A DNA stretch of 64,000 bases, from assembly GCA_963920635.1 (NCBI GenBank), contig OY987308.1, positions 4,406,225 through 4,470,224 of the forward strand, given 5' to 3'. The notes under the pieces were generated by a model, which had not been told where the DNA came from, did not search any database, and was given only the letters and a program-made list of their open reading frames with translations. Below, piece by piece: positions 22,835-34,168 of this stretch. This DNA comes from Pseudeuparius sepicola. Taxonomy: Eukaryota > Arthropoda > Insecta > Coleoptera > Anthribidae. Positions within the stretch are counted from its first letter, which is position 1, and each line of letters opens with the position of its first letter. Position numbers and translations under genes: made by a program.

Positions 22835-23676
22835 CTCGGATGGTGATTCCTGTTGCTCAGTTCAACAGCAGGAAGACGACAGCTGGCTTATAGTCAATCA
22901 TCGGCCCGATGCAAATGGCGATTTCAAGCATATGCCGTGCAGCGACAACGCAAGTGATGATTCGCAACACGGGTCTGACTGGAAATGCCACGAGGAGTTT
23001 GAGATTGAGCGCAAATATTCCGAACACTCTGCTAACAATGAACTCAATTTGGCATACCACTGGCAGCAGGCAGCTTGAACTACAGAACGTCCTTGAGAAA
23101 CCTGATAACTCGCATGCTTTCAGTAACAGTACAAATTGTTCCAATATGTCAAGGTGGAAATGGAATGTAAATAATCGCGTCGAAACAGTCCATACTCCCA
23201 CGTATAACTGTACAAAGTGTTCTTATACCTCAAGGTGGAAGGAGAATTTAAAGAGACACTTTGATACAGTCCATGCTGATAAGTCGCATGCTCCCAAGTA
23301 TAACTGTACAAAGTGTCCATTTACTTCAAGATGGAAACATAGTTTAAAACAACACCTTGAAGGAGTCCATGCAGATAAGTCGCATGCTCCCAAGTATAAC
23401 TGTACAAAGTGTCCATTTACTTCAGGATGGAAACATAGTTTAAAACAACACCTTGAAGGAGTCCATGCAGATAAGTCGCTTGCTCCCAAGTATAACTGTA
23501 CAAAATGTTTTTATACCTCAAGAAGGAAACGGAATTTAAAGAGTCACTTTGATACAGTCCATGCTGATAAGTTGCGTGCTCTCAAGTATAACTGTACAAA
23601 GTGTTCCTATGCTTCAAACCAGAAAAGGAACTTAAAGCGTCACTTTGATGCAGTCCATGCTGATAAGTCACATTAA
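22835..23676 (+). pseudogene. C2H2 zinc-finger exon, frameshifted paralogue of the 47-kb exon
   Basis: The acceptor (GGCTTTTCTTTTCCAG) and the first ~75 codons (SDGDSCCSVQQQEDDSW onward) nearly match the - strand exon at 47389-45760. The exon frame ends in TGA at 23076-23078. The fingers (about 23200-23676) are in the +1 frame, so a frameshift or deletion separates them. The region equivalent to the middle of the 47-kb protein is missing. Five good fingers (YNCTKCxxTSxxKxxLKxH) follow one degenerate finger. Two neighbouring fingers are almost identical, a recent unit duplication. A further intron could in principle restore the frame, but I see no convincing donor and acceptor. Confidence 0.7.
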
Positions 23677-23850
23677 AGTGTAAAAGCGCACAAAAAAAAT
23701 CCAAAAGCATTTTGAAACAGCCGATACTAATAAATTACCCTGTTCAGACTCAAATGCAGCAAAGTTCACAACTACTTCAAGGTGGTGACAGAATCTACTT
23801 CTCCATTTTAAAATAGCTCATGCCACAATTTGGAAATTTAGCCAGAAACA
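23677..23850 (+). pseudogene. Decayed zinc fingers downstream of the stop
   Basis: After the stop, one frame still reads KHFETADTNK, later TTTSRW-stop-QNLLLHFKIAHA. These recall the finger pattern of the exon with cysteines lost and a stop inside. The ancestral array was longer. Confidence 0.5.
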
Positions 23851-24299
23851 TCAAGTTGAAACAAGTGATCATAAGAATTCTATGGAAAAAAAACTCCAAT
23901 ATTATGATGCTGATAATTCATTTAACTGAAACTCCCTGTACGTACAGGATGTCCTAAGTTATTTTCCATGGCAATAATTACCCCTCCCCTTTAACTTTTT
24001 TATTTTTAACCCAAAAAAAAAGTCAAAATAAAAAAAATGAAGATAGAATCGTGCTCTTTTTAACCATTATGTGAAAATGTATATGGGGCGTCCCACTTAA
24101 CTGTCACAAGCAAAACTTTTTTAATGGAACATATTTTGGGCTGAACTTGAAGTACTCAAAAAGGGCTTTTCAACGATATATAAAATAGTTGGTATGTTCC
24201 TTTGGCGGTTTTGTAAACATGTATTAGTTTAATTATTTTTCGGTAGCATTCTCAGTTGGCCATGTGCCCTTAACTGTAAGATAATGCTTCTTATTGTGT
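23851..24299. other. Non-coding with two abutting MITE ends
   Basis: CTCCCTGTACGTACAGGATG (about 23932-23951) looks like the right end of one CAGGGTG-type element touching the left end of another. Nothing else was recognised. Confidence 0.35.
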
Positions 24300-24540
24300 T
24301 TTGTAGTTTGTAACATCTTCTAAATGTTATTGTGGTTTCAAAAAAATTCAAACAATAAATCTGACGAAGTTTATTAACTAGGTTACTATTTAAAACTTCT
24401 CATTTCTCTCAATTTCCCTTCTTCATTTTTCTCTGAAATCTTAAAATAGCCCATTTTGTTTTCCAAAGTGTGAATATACTTGCAAGCTGTCAATAATTTG
24501 GCATTTGTCTTCCACGGCAAACCTTGACCCAAGGAGTAAT
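24300..24540 (+). repeat. Copy of the right half of the 44-kb foldback element
   Basis: It matches 44690-44910 in order: CAATAAATYTGACGAAGTTTATT, TTTCTCTCAATTTCCCT, GCCCATTTTGTTTTCCAAAG and ACCCAAGGAGTAAT. An (ATA)n run follows. Confidence 0.7.
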
Positions 24541-24814
24541 ATAATAATAATAATAATTCTCACCCTCACAATACTCTAAACTAGGAGTGCCCCAGAAGCA
24601 ACCACATATGCTTGTGCGGGGGAGGGGGGCAATTACTATTATTTTGTCTTCGTTGCCATTTGCGGCTAGGGCCGACTTTTTTCCGATAGAACTAGGATAG
24701 CATTCGCTCAAGTACTACGGAAAACCCTAGAAAACCGTAGTAATCCCGGTGAGTGTAGGGCAATTCTTAGTAAATCATACGGATAAAGCTATTTAGGAGC
24801 AATACCGTGAACCC

Positions 24815-24986
24815 ACATTTGTCCAGCGCTCTTGGCCATAGCGGTGTTTTCTTTAAAGACATGTGCATGCGCCTGCCTCGACATCGGTTCGAACCAAGGT
24901 CGATCGAAGGCAGAAAAACATGCGGTCTAAAAAGTCAGCGCCGGCCGCCACCGCGACCCCTTTCTTTGTTGATTGGTATTATTGTT
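24815..24986 (+). repeat. Candidate tRNA-derived SINE
   Basis: GGTTCGAACC at about 24884-24893 fits a Pol III B box. TGGCCATAGCGG about 50 bp upstream is a weak A-box candidate. The block is GC-richer than its surroundings and ends in an AT-rich tail next to the Penelope fragment. No tRNA fold could be drawn. Confidence 0.3.
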
Positions 24987-25189
24987 TAAAAATATTTTTT
25001 TAAAATTCCATATGTTAGGCTCCTCTCAGAAAAAATATCGGAAACTTTAAAAACTGAAAATATCAATATTGCTTTTAAAAATGAACACACTATTAAAAAA
25101 TACTACACAAATTTGAAATCAAAAACGCCTCTTGAATTTAATAGTAATGTGATATACAAAATACCCTGCCACGATTGCCATCAAGTATA

Positions 25190-27119
25190 CAGTGTGACCC
25201 ATTTGTTTTGGGGTCAGTCTGTAAAAAGTGTATCAATCGTGCGATTTGGCTGATTTTTTTTTTAAATTGTAGAGCTCGATGAACTGCACATTTTGAACAA
25301 AAATTGCCTGGTTCGCATAAAATCCAAAGCCTACTATGACCGTTTTTATGAGCAAAATTTTAAGAAACCATATTAGCGTTTTTTTTGAAAAAATCTGTGT
25401 GCGCCAATGGATTGAGCACCCCTCGAAATGGGTATGTACAAAATTTCATCAAAATATTTCAAGTAATAACGATTTTGTAGAAAAATTAAAAATGCAGCCA
25501 AGGTACGTCTTTATTTTCAAAAATTCAAAGTTGGCCATGGAAAATAATTGAATTGTTTACTTTTATTAAGTGTCAAACTGTCTAAATTGAGTTCAGAAAT
25601 TGTCTGTGCTCAATACAATTAATTATCATAATTATGGAATATTTAAGCATAAGAGACAAAATAGAAATTGTTCGACTCGTGGGCGACAACGAGCGCTCGG
25701 CAGCAGAAGCTGCGGCCGAATTTAACAATAGACACCCAGGTAGATCAGTGAGTCGAAGTACTGTACAACGTATAAACAATATTTTTGATGAAACTGGATC
25801 GATTTCTAAAAATTTATCAAAAACTAGGCAAAATGGACGCCGTGGACTTGTTGAAAATAACAATCAAATTCTGCAATACTTTAGTGACAATCCTCGAAAT
25901 AGTGTTCGAACGGCTAGTTTAGACCTTCATATACCCAGAGAGAGTATAAGGAGATGTTTGAGACAAAACAAAATAAAACCGTTTAAGCCAAAATTTTTGC
26001 ACATCCTGGAACCAGGAGATGAGGAGAGAAGATTAGAATTTTGCTATTGGCTGCAAGGTGAATATCTCCATAATGGCAACTTTTTAAATGAAATTTTATT
26101 CACCGACGAAGCCACGTTTACTACAAATGGTGTAGTATCAAGTCAAAACTGCCGTCACTGGTCAGCTGAAAATCCAGAGTTTATAATAAATGCAAGGAGA
26201 CAATATTCACAAAAAATTAACGTTTGGTGTGGAATACTACGCGACAGAATAATTGGCCCATTTTTCTTTGAAGGGAATTTGAATGCGGCTGGCTTCTTGA
26301 ATTTTCTAGAAATTGAATTTAGAAATGCTTTAGATGAGTTACCATTAAGATACCATTTAAATTTAAAGTTACAGTTAGATGGCAGTCCTATTCATAATGC
26401 TCGTTTAATCAGAAACTGGCTAGATAATAATTTTGAAAACTGTTGGATAGGGCGAAATAGTCCTTTCTGTGAGTGGCCACCGAGATCTCCGGACTTAACT
26501 CCTTTAGATTTTTTTCTTTGGGGTACACTTAAGCAAAATGTTTCAAGACCCCATAATTTACAAGAACTGCAAGCTAGGATAAACCGTAGTTGTGAGGAAA
26601 TTACTCCACAGCAAATTCGAAATGTAATTTTGAATGTACCCAAGAGGAACGACAAATGCATTGTAGAAAATGGAGCCTTGGTAGAAGTTACAAAAATTTT
26701 ATAATTTTAATTGTTTTTATGTTTTGTGTTTATAAGCATAAGGTTGTATTATTACAATTCAATTATTTTCCATGGCCAACTTTGAATTTTTGAAAATAAA
26801 GACGTACCTTGGCTGCATTTTTAATTTTTCTACAAAATCGTTATTACTTGAAATATTTTGATGAAATTTTGTACATACCCATTTCGAGGGGTGCTCAATC
26901 CATTGGCGCACACAGATTTTTTAAAAAAAAACGCTAATATGGTTTCTTAAAATTTTGCTCATAAAAACGGTCATAGTAGGCTTTGGATTTTATGCGAACC
27001 AGGCAATTTTTGTTCAAAATGTGCAGTTCATCGAGCTCAAAAATTTTAAAAAAAATCAGCCAAATCGCACGATTGATACACTTTTTACAGACTGACCCCA
27101 AAACAAATGGGTCACACTG
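25190..27119 (+). mobile_element. Intact-looking Tc1/mariner-superfamily transposon
   Basis: The 1930-bp element is flanked by TA (25188-25189 and 27120-27121). Termini begin CAGTGTGACCCATTTG. The inverted repeats are about 364 bp (25190-25553 and 26756-27119) and almost identical, far longer than the ~30 bp of typical mariners. One transposase gene fills the middle. It appears complete and young. Confidence 0.9.
25634..26704 (+). CDS. Mariner-superfamily DDD transposase, 356 aa
   Basis: The protein should cut and paste the surrounding element into TA sites. Residues 1-50 form a DUF4817-type helix-turn-helix (IRDKIEIVRLV, then SRSTVQRI). A second DNA-binding region follows up to about 115 (NGRRGLV, RESIRRCLRQ). 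The catalytic core has LFTDEATFTTNG (first Asp), LQLDGSPIHN (second Asp) and WPPRSPDLTPLDFFLWG (third Asp). The gap between second and third Asp is 42 residues by my count, close to DD41D-type relatives and not the DD34D of classical mariners. Length and motifs are complete with no stops. The ATG at 25634 lies just inside the left inverted repeat. Confidence 0.9.
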   Translation: MEYLSIRDKIEIVRLVGDNERSAAEAAAEFNNRHPGRSVSRSTVQRINNIFDETGSISKNLSKTRQNGRRGLVENNNQILQYFSDNPRNSVRTASLDLHIPRESIRRCLRQNKIKPFKPKFLHILEPGDEERRLEFCYWLQGEYLHNGNFLNEILFTDEATFTTNGVVSSQNCRHWSAENPEFIINARRQYSQKINVWCGILRDRIIGPFFFEGNLNAAGFLNFLEIEFRNALDELPLRYHLNLKLQLDGSPIHNARLIRNWLDNNFENCWIGRNSPFCEWPPRSPDLTPLDFFLWGTLKQNVSRPHNLQELQARINRSCEEITPQQIRNVILNVPKRNDKCIVENGALVEVTKIL

Positions 27120-27371
27120 TATATAGGACAAACCAGACGATATTTTAGTGTTAGATTAGCTGAACACAAAAGGAGCGTTAGACCGATTACTTTATTAAGT
27201 ACATCAAATAAAACTGCTTTGGCGGAATATGCTTTGGATAACTTATATAATCTTGATTTTGAGTCAGCTGAGATTGTAGGAATAGAAAATAGCTACAAAA
27301 AAAGATTAATTAAAGAAATGGTCAACATAAAAAAAACACAAAAACAATATGAACAAAAGGCAAGACACTGA

Positions 27372-28125
27372 GAATTTAAATAATTCATATTTTAATTTAA
27401 TTAACAAATTGAAGGTGTGATCTCGCCCTCCGAGTGTAATAAATCAACAATTGTCTAGCTGAACAGTGATGATTTATAATTTAACACTATGATGATTTAT
27501 AATTTAACACTATACGTTCCTGCATTTAATATTAAAAAAATAAAAGTTTTTTTTTGGCTGTGTCTCTCTTTTTATATTCTGCTTTGTTTTTCCCACATAA
27601 TTAATAAAAATTTCGGTTGGTGCAGACCTGAACTGTCACCGTCTTCTAACCCTTACTTGAACGAGAGAAAAATTATTGTAAAAGAAAAAGTTCTATGGAT
27701 CCTTTTAACGCTTATTTTGATGTAAGTACCTGGTTAATTGTCGTTGTTTTTTGTTTGTTTGTTTTTTCTCTTGATATACTATTTTTAATATCTGTTAGGT
27801 GTAATAATTTGTGTTTCTCTTTATACCTAAGTAATTTTTAATAATGACTCTTTGGTCTTTATATAAATTATTTGTGTTTTTAATCTTTTAGTCTCCTGAT
27901 GATGACACAATAAACGACTACAGTAAAATAATAATTTTTCTACTATATTGGCGAGTATCTAACAAAAACCCCAACTTATAACATTTCTAACTTAACTTCG
28001 AAATGAATGCCGGGATATTGTGGAGCGAAGCACACCCGACTGCTGCTTGCGACAAAATGAATTCAAACGTAGACCTACTGCTGGAACGGAATGTACCGTC
28101 GCCACTCGATATACCGAATCCACGG
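27372..28125. other. 3' flank of the Penelope fragment
   Basis: It contains a short tandem duplication (GATGATTTATAATTTAACAC twice, about 27467-27512). CTCCTGATGATGACAC near 27894 recalls the start of a Penelope-type hammerhead but lacks a GAAA core. A 65-codon frame at 28003-28200 is GC-richer than its surroundings but overlaps the inverted repeat below, and I do not call it a gene. Confidence 0.4.
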
Positions 28126-29139
28126 CGCATTAGTAGGCGGAGGCAGGGACCCTTTAAAGTAAGGGGACCCAGCATTATACCGTTTCTTTCCCCATTCTAA
28201 TGGTCTCAATGATGCCAACTATGCCATTTTATTGGAGAATCTATGGACATAACAGGTACTTTGATTGTTAGTACAAATTAATATGATTTCTAAAAATTAG
28301 ACTTGACAATGTTCTGTCAACAAACACAGAATATGGCAAGTGCCAAATGAATACAATTTATTTTATATTTGAATTTGGTTTCCTGCAATTATTTCCAGGA
28401 ATGTAAGGTAAGTCAGTGTTGATTTTGCTTATTTGAGAATTTTTCGCTATTGCACCTTGTTACCAAACCATTTGTAATATATAGGTATAATAGGTTTGTA
28501 CTTGAACTTTCTTCCCTTGTTGAATCTATCTACCCAAAGAACTTTCACAGATTTCGGGATGGACTAATAAGATTAGGTCTTGTACTTAGTTCTAATCATG
28601 TAGTTTTTTTTCGGTGCTCATTTTTATAATTTTATTTCTCTCCCAAGGTACCTCACAAACGTAAAATAAACTTATAGTTGTAGATAAAAACTGTTTAAAA
28701 AAGACCTGACTGAAGCTACCTGCTTAATAATTTAATATTTAGGAAATACCATTTTTGTTTTGAACTACTTACTTATACGTATTGCCCACGTAATGGGAAT
28801 TGTAGGATTACTAAAGGTGAGACAAGAAAAATCTGGTTGCAATTATTGGGACTACTACAAGTGACCGCATTACCTTTAACTGACTCTCTGGAAGTTAGAA
28901 AACTTAAAAATTGTGAATTATGATGGGAAATATTTTGCCTCATTTGGAATCTATGGCACTGGCATGTCACATAAAACTTGATGGCAGTTGGACACTGACA
29001 TAACATAACCTTGTACCAGCCCACTTATGTGGTCTCCTTGGAGATATACAGAAAACAAGGCTTCACTTTTCCTATGTGATAGACTGTGACATGCTGGGTC
29101 CCCTTATTTTAAAGAGTCCCTGGGCGGAGCGAACTCAGG
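28126..29139. repeat. Element bounded by ~40-bp inverted repeats
   Basis: GGGACCCTTTAAAGTAAGGG and GACCCAGCAT at 28145-28175 recur inverted at 29093-29125 (ATGCTGGGTCCCCTTATTTT). The ~950 bp between is non-coding. It is probably a non-autonomous DNA element; the target duplication is unknown. Confidence 0.45.
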
Positions 29140-29344
29140 GTTGCAGCTAGATTTGACAAGCTGTACCTACAGGGTGTCTCATTTTGATCTGGAACAACCC
29201 TGTAAAATTTGAACTGGCTTACGGATTTTAACGAATTTTTTTTGTATATAGGGCCCTCCTAGACGTACTTATCAAACACTTTTCAATGACCATACGATTA
29301 TCCCAGGGCCGGATTAAAAAAAATTTTTGACACAAATTTTCGAG

Positions 29345-29598
29345 TTAAGGTATCAGCGATTTTTTTATCGGAAATCTGATAACGTGGCGTTAATCAGCGC
29401 CACCATTTTCACTTGTTTCCATAGCCACCTTAATGGCTGAACTCAAATTGAAATTTTGATTTTTTGCAATTGTGATGCAGTGTAAAAAGTATAATTTGTG
29501 GGAATAATTTCTTGAAATTTGGAATCTGGGGGTTTTCAGGGGCGCTGATTAACGCCACGTTATCAGATTTCCGATAAAAAAAATCGCTGATACCTTAA
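29345..29598. repeat. Inverted repeat with 57-bp arms
   Basis: TTAAGGTATCAGCGATTTTT and AACGTGGCGTTAATCAGCGC pair with the complementary run ending at 29598. The loop is about 140 bp. It lies inside or beside a CAGGGTG-type element whose left end is at about 29171. Confidence 0.75.
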
Positions 29599-29599
29599 G

Positions 29600-32440
29600 A
29601 GGCTACGATAGTTATGAAATCCGCCCGAAGTGCCCGACTCAATTCAGGACAAACGTCGCTCGATTAGATATGCCTATCCTTTTCCTTTCTCTAATCCCCA
29701 CGACTCCCCACTCCAGCCTGCCCCTTCACAGTGCTTCGACTGAGGCAGGGCGCTACACTGAGAAAAATCTGTCTCTTTGTAAAAAAAAACCTGTTTAATT
29801 CAATATGAGATATTATTCCTCAAACTCAAGCAGAAGCTTTTTTGTAACTAACAATAATCAATTCAATTACAATTGATATTGAGTTCTAATGAATACTTTA
29901 AATGTAATATTTCATTTCAATCAATACCATGTCATGTTCTGGAATTGATTCTATAATACTTCTTTTCTAAGCACATTCTTTTCTCAGAACAACATAACGT
30001 TTAATTTGAGGCCTCATGTTGTTGAATTGAATAGGGGTACATTTAACTGTTCATTATTATACTGAAATTACAACTACTGTCACTGAATTTTTGCTGGATT
30101 TGTAATAATTGTGGGTACTAATATCAATTATAATTATTAGTAATATATCATATTATTGCCTGAATAATAAGCAAATGATGTGTAAAATGCAAATCAAGTT
30201 GCTAGTGCAGCAACAGAAATGTTGGAGATGAGATCAATAAATTAATAACATTTAATTTTAGTGGATACAATAGTTCTAGTAACCCCCAGTTTATTAATAG
30301 CTCTTCTATTGCCATTCACTTGCACAGTGTTCATTATGACTACGAACGATATAGAGTGTAGGGTTGATTCAAAACCTTAACTGAGAAATTTGCCATCATT
30401 CGTTTTGGTAAATTGCTCAGTCAAGGTCACAGTTTTTTTTTACTAACGTGTTTGTAATAGGAGATTTAGTTCAGTCGAGTAAAAAGTATTTAATTCAATC
30501 TAAGTTGTATTTGACATGAATTCTAATATGTAATTCTAATAATTTCTTGAATACCATAAAAATTGAAAAACATGATTTACTGATTATATTGATGAATATA
30601 AAAGTTGCAATTAAGTTGCTTTGTTCATCCAATGAATTATAATGTTTTTTTCAGTTGCTTCTGGGGTACTCTTATATAGTTTGTAGTAGTCCGAGGGTGA
30701 GAATTATTATTATTTAAATAAATTGATTGTTTAAATAAAACATGAGACATTTTAAAACCGAGGTTATGCTTTCATTGTAGTATGCCAATTTTAGTATCGA
30801 AGTGGCAATACGTCTTCTTAACGGAAATTAAACTATTTTAAACTTATTGGTTCATCTGCAATTACGACGAAAGTATTGATTATATTGTTGGGACCACATG
30901 GATTTGCTTGTATATTTAAAGTAATGTAAAAATGACTATATACACGAACTCACTAAAATCACAACAGTCTTTTTTTATGTGTAGATAATATGAAATAATA
31001 AGTCGGGAGCCGGCCGCCGCCGACGGAACAAGGACACACGAGTCTCGCCGATGCCGATGAAGAAGCGCGAATATATATTTAACAAACGGCAGTGGCCTGT
31101 TTGCTTTATTGCAAAAATGATATTTTTTGGGAGTTATTCAGGGCGTTCACTTTTCGTTTTTACTATTATTTCACAGGTGTTAAAAATCATTTTGATACCA
31201 GCAAAGGTACTATGAAGGGTTCGTGTATAAAAAACTTCTGTAATTGCTCAATTATAAAATCTAAATTAACGATTCGATTACCCAATTCTTCTTGAACCAC
31301 ATTAGGGTCAGTTGAACATCTATCAATGCTTGATTGGATAATTGTTCTGCATAATAGTGTTGCTACGACTAGACAAGTGTCCAAAGTCTACTTCTATAAA
31401 ATGTTTTATATCTATCTATCTAATCTAATTGAAAACTTTCTACCTTGTAAGAGTTCATTTTAGAGGGATTGGAAGTGAATAGGCCTTATTATATCACAAC
31501 TATTATTTGTTTATTTAAAAACAGTAAGCGGTTTCGTTAATCTATAAAATTACATCATCAAGGACTACAATATAAGATTTAAAAAAATAAATAAATAAAG
31601 GATAATCACTTATAGTCTAAGAGCTTGCGGAAAATTTGGAGGAGATACTTAAAAAAAGATAATAATGATGTAAATGTTTTTAATTGTTTCGACTTTGACT
31701 TGTGGCTGAATGTATATATTTCAAATATATAATGGCTAGGTAAGTAAAGGTTCTTTATTTATTTATGCATATACATATACCTACTACCTGCCCTGTAGGT
31801 AAATTTATAGAGTTACGAAACCGGTCTCCTTCTTTAAATAAAGTAATAGTTGTGAGATAATAGGAGCTATAATTTCTAATCCCTTGTAAATGTTCCATTC
31901 AAAGCCCTATTTTTTCCCAGAAAGTTTGTTTCTCAAACCCTATGCACCTGCCACTACTACTTATACCTAGGTATACCTAAATCTGAATAATAAGTGTGCA
32001 AAATATGTGTTAGTACCCTAGTAGCCCTGTCTTAAATTCTGGGAAACCTATTACGGGGATAAAAGGACACAAGCCCACAAATTACTCCTATTGGTTTCAC
32101 TGTGACTGTTGTGACATCATTATCAAACATTATCCTGACTGCCGTTCAGTTTCAGAACCTTCTGACAAATCTGAATTATCGAACCTCCTAGAAAATGTAT
32201 TAAAATGTCGTAAATTCGACAGACTGGAACAATAAAATGTACTATTTTTATTTTGCCCGATTTTCAACTCCAATGACTTTCGAACAATCTTCTAACGAAC
32301 AAGTTTCTAAAACTGACTGGATGTCAGATTTATCATCGTTCTCTCTGGAAAGTATATAAATTAGCTTTTATCATGCAGCGATTTGACACAATAATCGTAT
32401 TACATAGGATATTATTCTAGAAGAGGTACCGACTATTATT
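29600..32440. other. Long non-coding stretch; GC-rich islet at 31005-31076
   Basis: It is mostly AT-rich. A compact GC-rich stretch (GGAGCCGGCCGCCGCCGACG) stands out but gives no convincing exon. No RNA gene or repeat boundary is supported. Confidence 0.4.
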
Positions 32441-32449
32441 GCGTATTAT

Positions 32450-32730
32450 TCTACAATGTTTTGCCACCAGCAGTTAGGGACTTTAATGAGAAGTTATTTT
32501 TAAGGAGAATAAAACGCTATTTAATTGCAGGATCATTTTATTCCTTCGAGGAGTACCTTCGAGGTGATTTTACTGGATTTTAAGGTGTCGTGTGATTGTA
32601 AACGTTCTAGTTAAGGAATACATGTCCTTGTACATTGAGTATTGTATTTTATATTTTGTGACTTGTATAAGCACTTCATGTGTATGTTTTTACCAATAAA
32701 TGAATTATTATTATTATTGTTATTATTATT
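32450..32730 (+). pseudogene. 3' end of a non-LTR retrotransposon
   Basis: One frame reads LPPAVRDFNEKLFLRRIKRY, then a short tail to TAA at about 32581. This is the typical C-terminus of Jockey-like ORF2 proteins. An AT-rich 3' UTR with AATAAA follows, then a (TTA)n microsatellite tail at about 32703-32730. It is severely 5'-truncated. Confidence 0.6.
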
Positions 32731-32924
32731 CGTTTTCAAAAAAGCTTCACATGACCCATTTATTTGACAAAAATATTGCTTTTACCTATCACATTTTTAA
32801 GTAAACATCGAGCGCACAATATGGTCTAGAATTTAAATTTACTCTTTTTGCACGACCAGGCCATTTTATGCCCTAGGGATTAAACCATTTTACACAAAAG
32901 CAAACAGTACTTTGTGAATAATAA

Positions 32925-33345
32925 TTGAAGACACAAGTGGATAAAGGTGTCATGTCACATTTTTCAACAAGATATTTAATAAAACGTGTTTTAAACTAGA
33001 ACTTTTTAAATTATCATTTAATTTTATTTTGTAATATCGGAAAATTTAGTTAAAAATAACTTAATTTCTTTGATGAATTCTAATTTAAAAATATATTTTT
33101 TTTTCTACATGTAAATTGTATGTGTACATAACACCTTCATCCACGAACATGTAACTTGACACTTGATACATATGTGTGACTTAAGACCTTTATCCATTAA
33201 AAAAAATCTTTAAATATTTAGGAGTATTTAGGATTTTTTAAAAGATATATCTATATAGGAGTAGTTGAAAAAGTTGAAAAAGTCGATTTTAGAAAAAATG
33301 TGACATGACACCTTTATCCACTTGTGTCTTCAATTATTTATTTAT
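32925..33345. mobile_element. MITE with ~48-bp inverted repeats
   Basis: AATTGAAGACACAAGTGGAT at the left, continuing AAAGGTGTCATGTCACATTT, is repeated inverted at 33298-33345. The 420-bp element is non-coding. ACACCTTCATCCACGAAC in the interior echoes the terminus. Confidence 0.75.
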
Positions 33346-33539
33346 TATTCCTGAAGGAATAATAATAATAATGAGTATTATATAGGTATGTCAGTCGACA
33401 TACATAATGTCGCGGTAGAAAATATTTTCTTCACCTTCGGGTACTCGGAAATATAAATATTTGCTAATATTCAAAACAAGCGAAACACAAATAAGGGAGA
33501 GTAATAAAATGAAATGCGAAACATCTGATATCGATTGAA

Positions 33540-33690
33540 AGTTCCCCTGACGTGGTTCCTGAGCCCAGTGAGGTAGGCCGAAGTAGGGGGAAGTAGGGGA
33601 ACCACGAGTTCCAGCGAACGCCCGCCCGCCCGCCTATCTCTGTACGTCTAATTCCTGCTCGGATGGCCAATTCACGGATCATTTTATTGC
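33540..33690. other. GC-rich islet, possible promoter-like region
   Basis: It contains (CCCG)n at about 33618-33634 and CpG-rich sequence unlike its AT-rich surroundings. ACAGTTCGTG near 33902 could be an arthropod initiator. It lies upstream of the candidate exon at 34466. Regulatory activity is inference only. Confidence 0.25.
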
Positions 33691-34168
33691 CGGGCAATGG
33701 GTTCGTAGTTTTCAAATCATAGCCAAACGAACAAACGTGTCGACTTGAAAGTAGTCTTAAAATAATGTTATCGAATGCCTCAATCATCGTTGTGTCTTTC
33801 GAATTATTTTTGAGCGGCGGAAATACTCGAAATTCTTAACCGAATATAGTCGAATTTCGGGTATGTTTGGCATTTTTTTCACAGTGTCGCATTAGTCCTG
33901 CACAGTTCGTGATACACAACGACGATTCTTCATAGTTTTATCTAAGCCACAAAAAAAAATCAAGTGAAAATATTAAGAAATGCAAGTAGGAGATGTAAAC
34001 TACGAAACCCTTGCAAATGGGGGGTATCGTAGCGCCTTAATTACCGGTATTTACTTTCACCAGTCACGTAGCTCCGGTTATAATGAATAATGTCATGAAG
34101 TAGCGCTTCGTGACATCATTAAACATTGACAACGAATTAATTAACCCAGGTCGAGAGGTGAGAGGTGA

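Larger units (their letters stand above)
24990..27371 (+). pseudogene. 5'-truncated Penelope-like element, GIY-YIG end, split by a mariner insertion
   Basis: The parts are 24990-25189 and 27122-27371. The left part reads PYVRLLSEKI and ends YKIPCHDCHQVY. The right part opens IGQTRRYFSVRLAEHKRS and contains TALAEYALDN, ending at TGA. Together they are the C-terminal GIY-YIG endonuclease domain of Penelope-like elements (IPCxxCxxxYIGQTxRxxxxRxxEH). The frame is stopped at 24987-24989, so the reverse transcriptase is lost, as is usual for 5'-truncated copies. The mariner element lies between the two halves of the YIG motif. Allowing for the TA duplication, the frame is otherwise continuous. Confidence 0.82.

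Noticed and set aside
22857..23489. - strand frames of 114, 66 and 88 codons over the 22.8-kb exon
   Set aside because: They are complements of the repeated finger codons and show no domain of their own.
27885..27930. A hammerhead ribozyme at CTCCTGATGATGAC
   Set aside because: There is no GAAA core after a plausible stem II; it is at most a decayed copy.
28003..28200. 65-codon frame as a gene
   Set aside because: It overlaps an inverted repeat that recurs at 29.1 kb and has no family resemblance or splice signals.
31092..31384. Overlapping short frames on both strands near 31.1-31.4 kb
   Set aside because: Neither shows a domain, and the two strands are equally open. The minus frame (ELGNRIVNLDFIIEQLQKFF) looks protein-like but could not be assigned.
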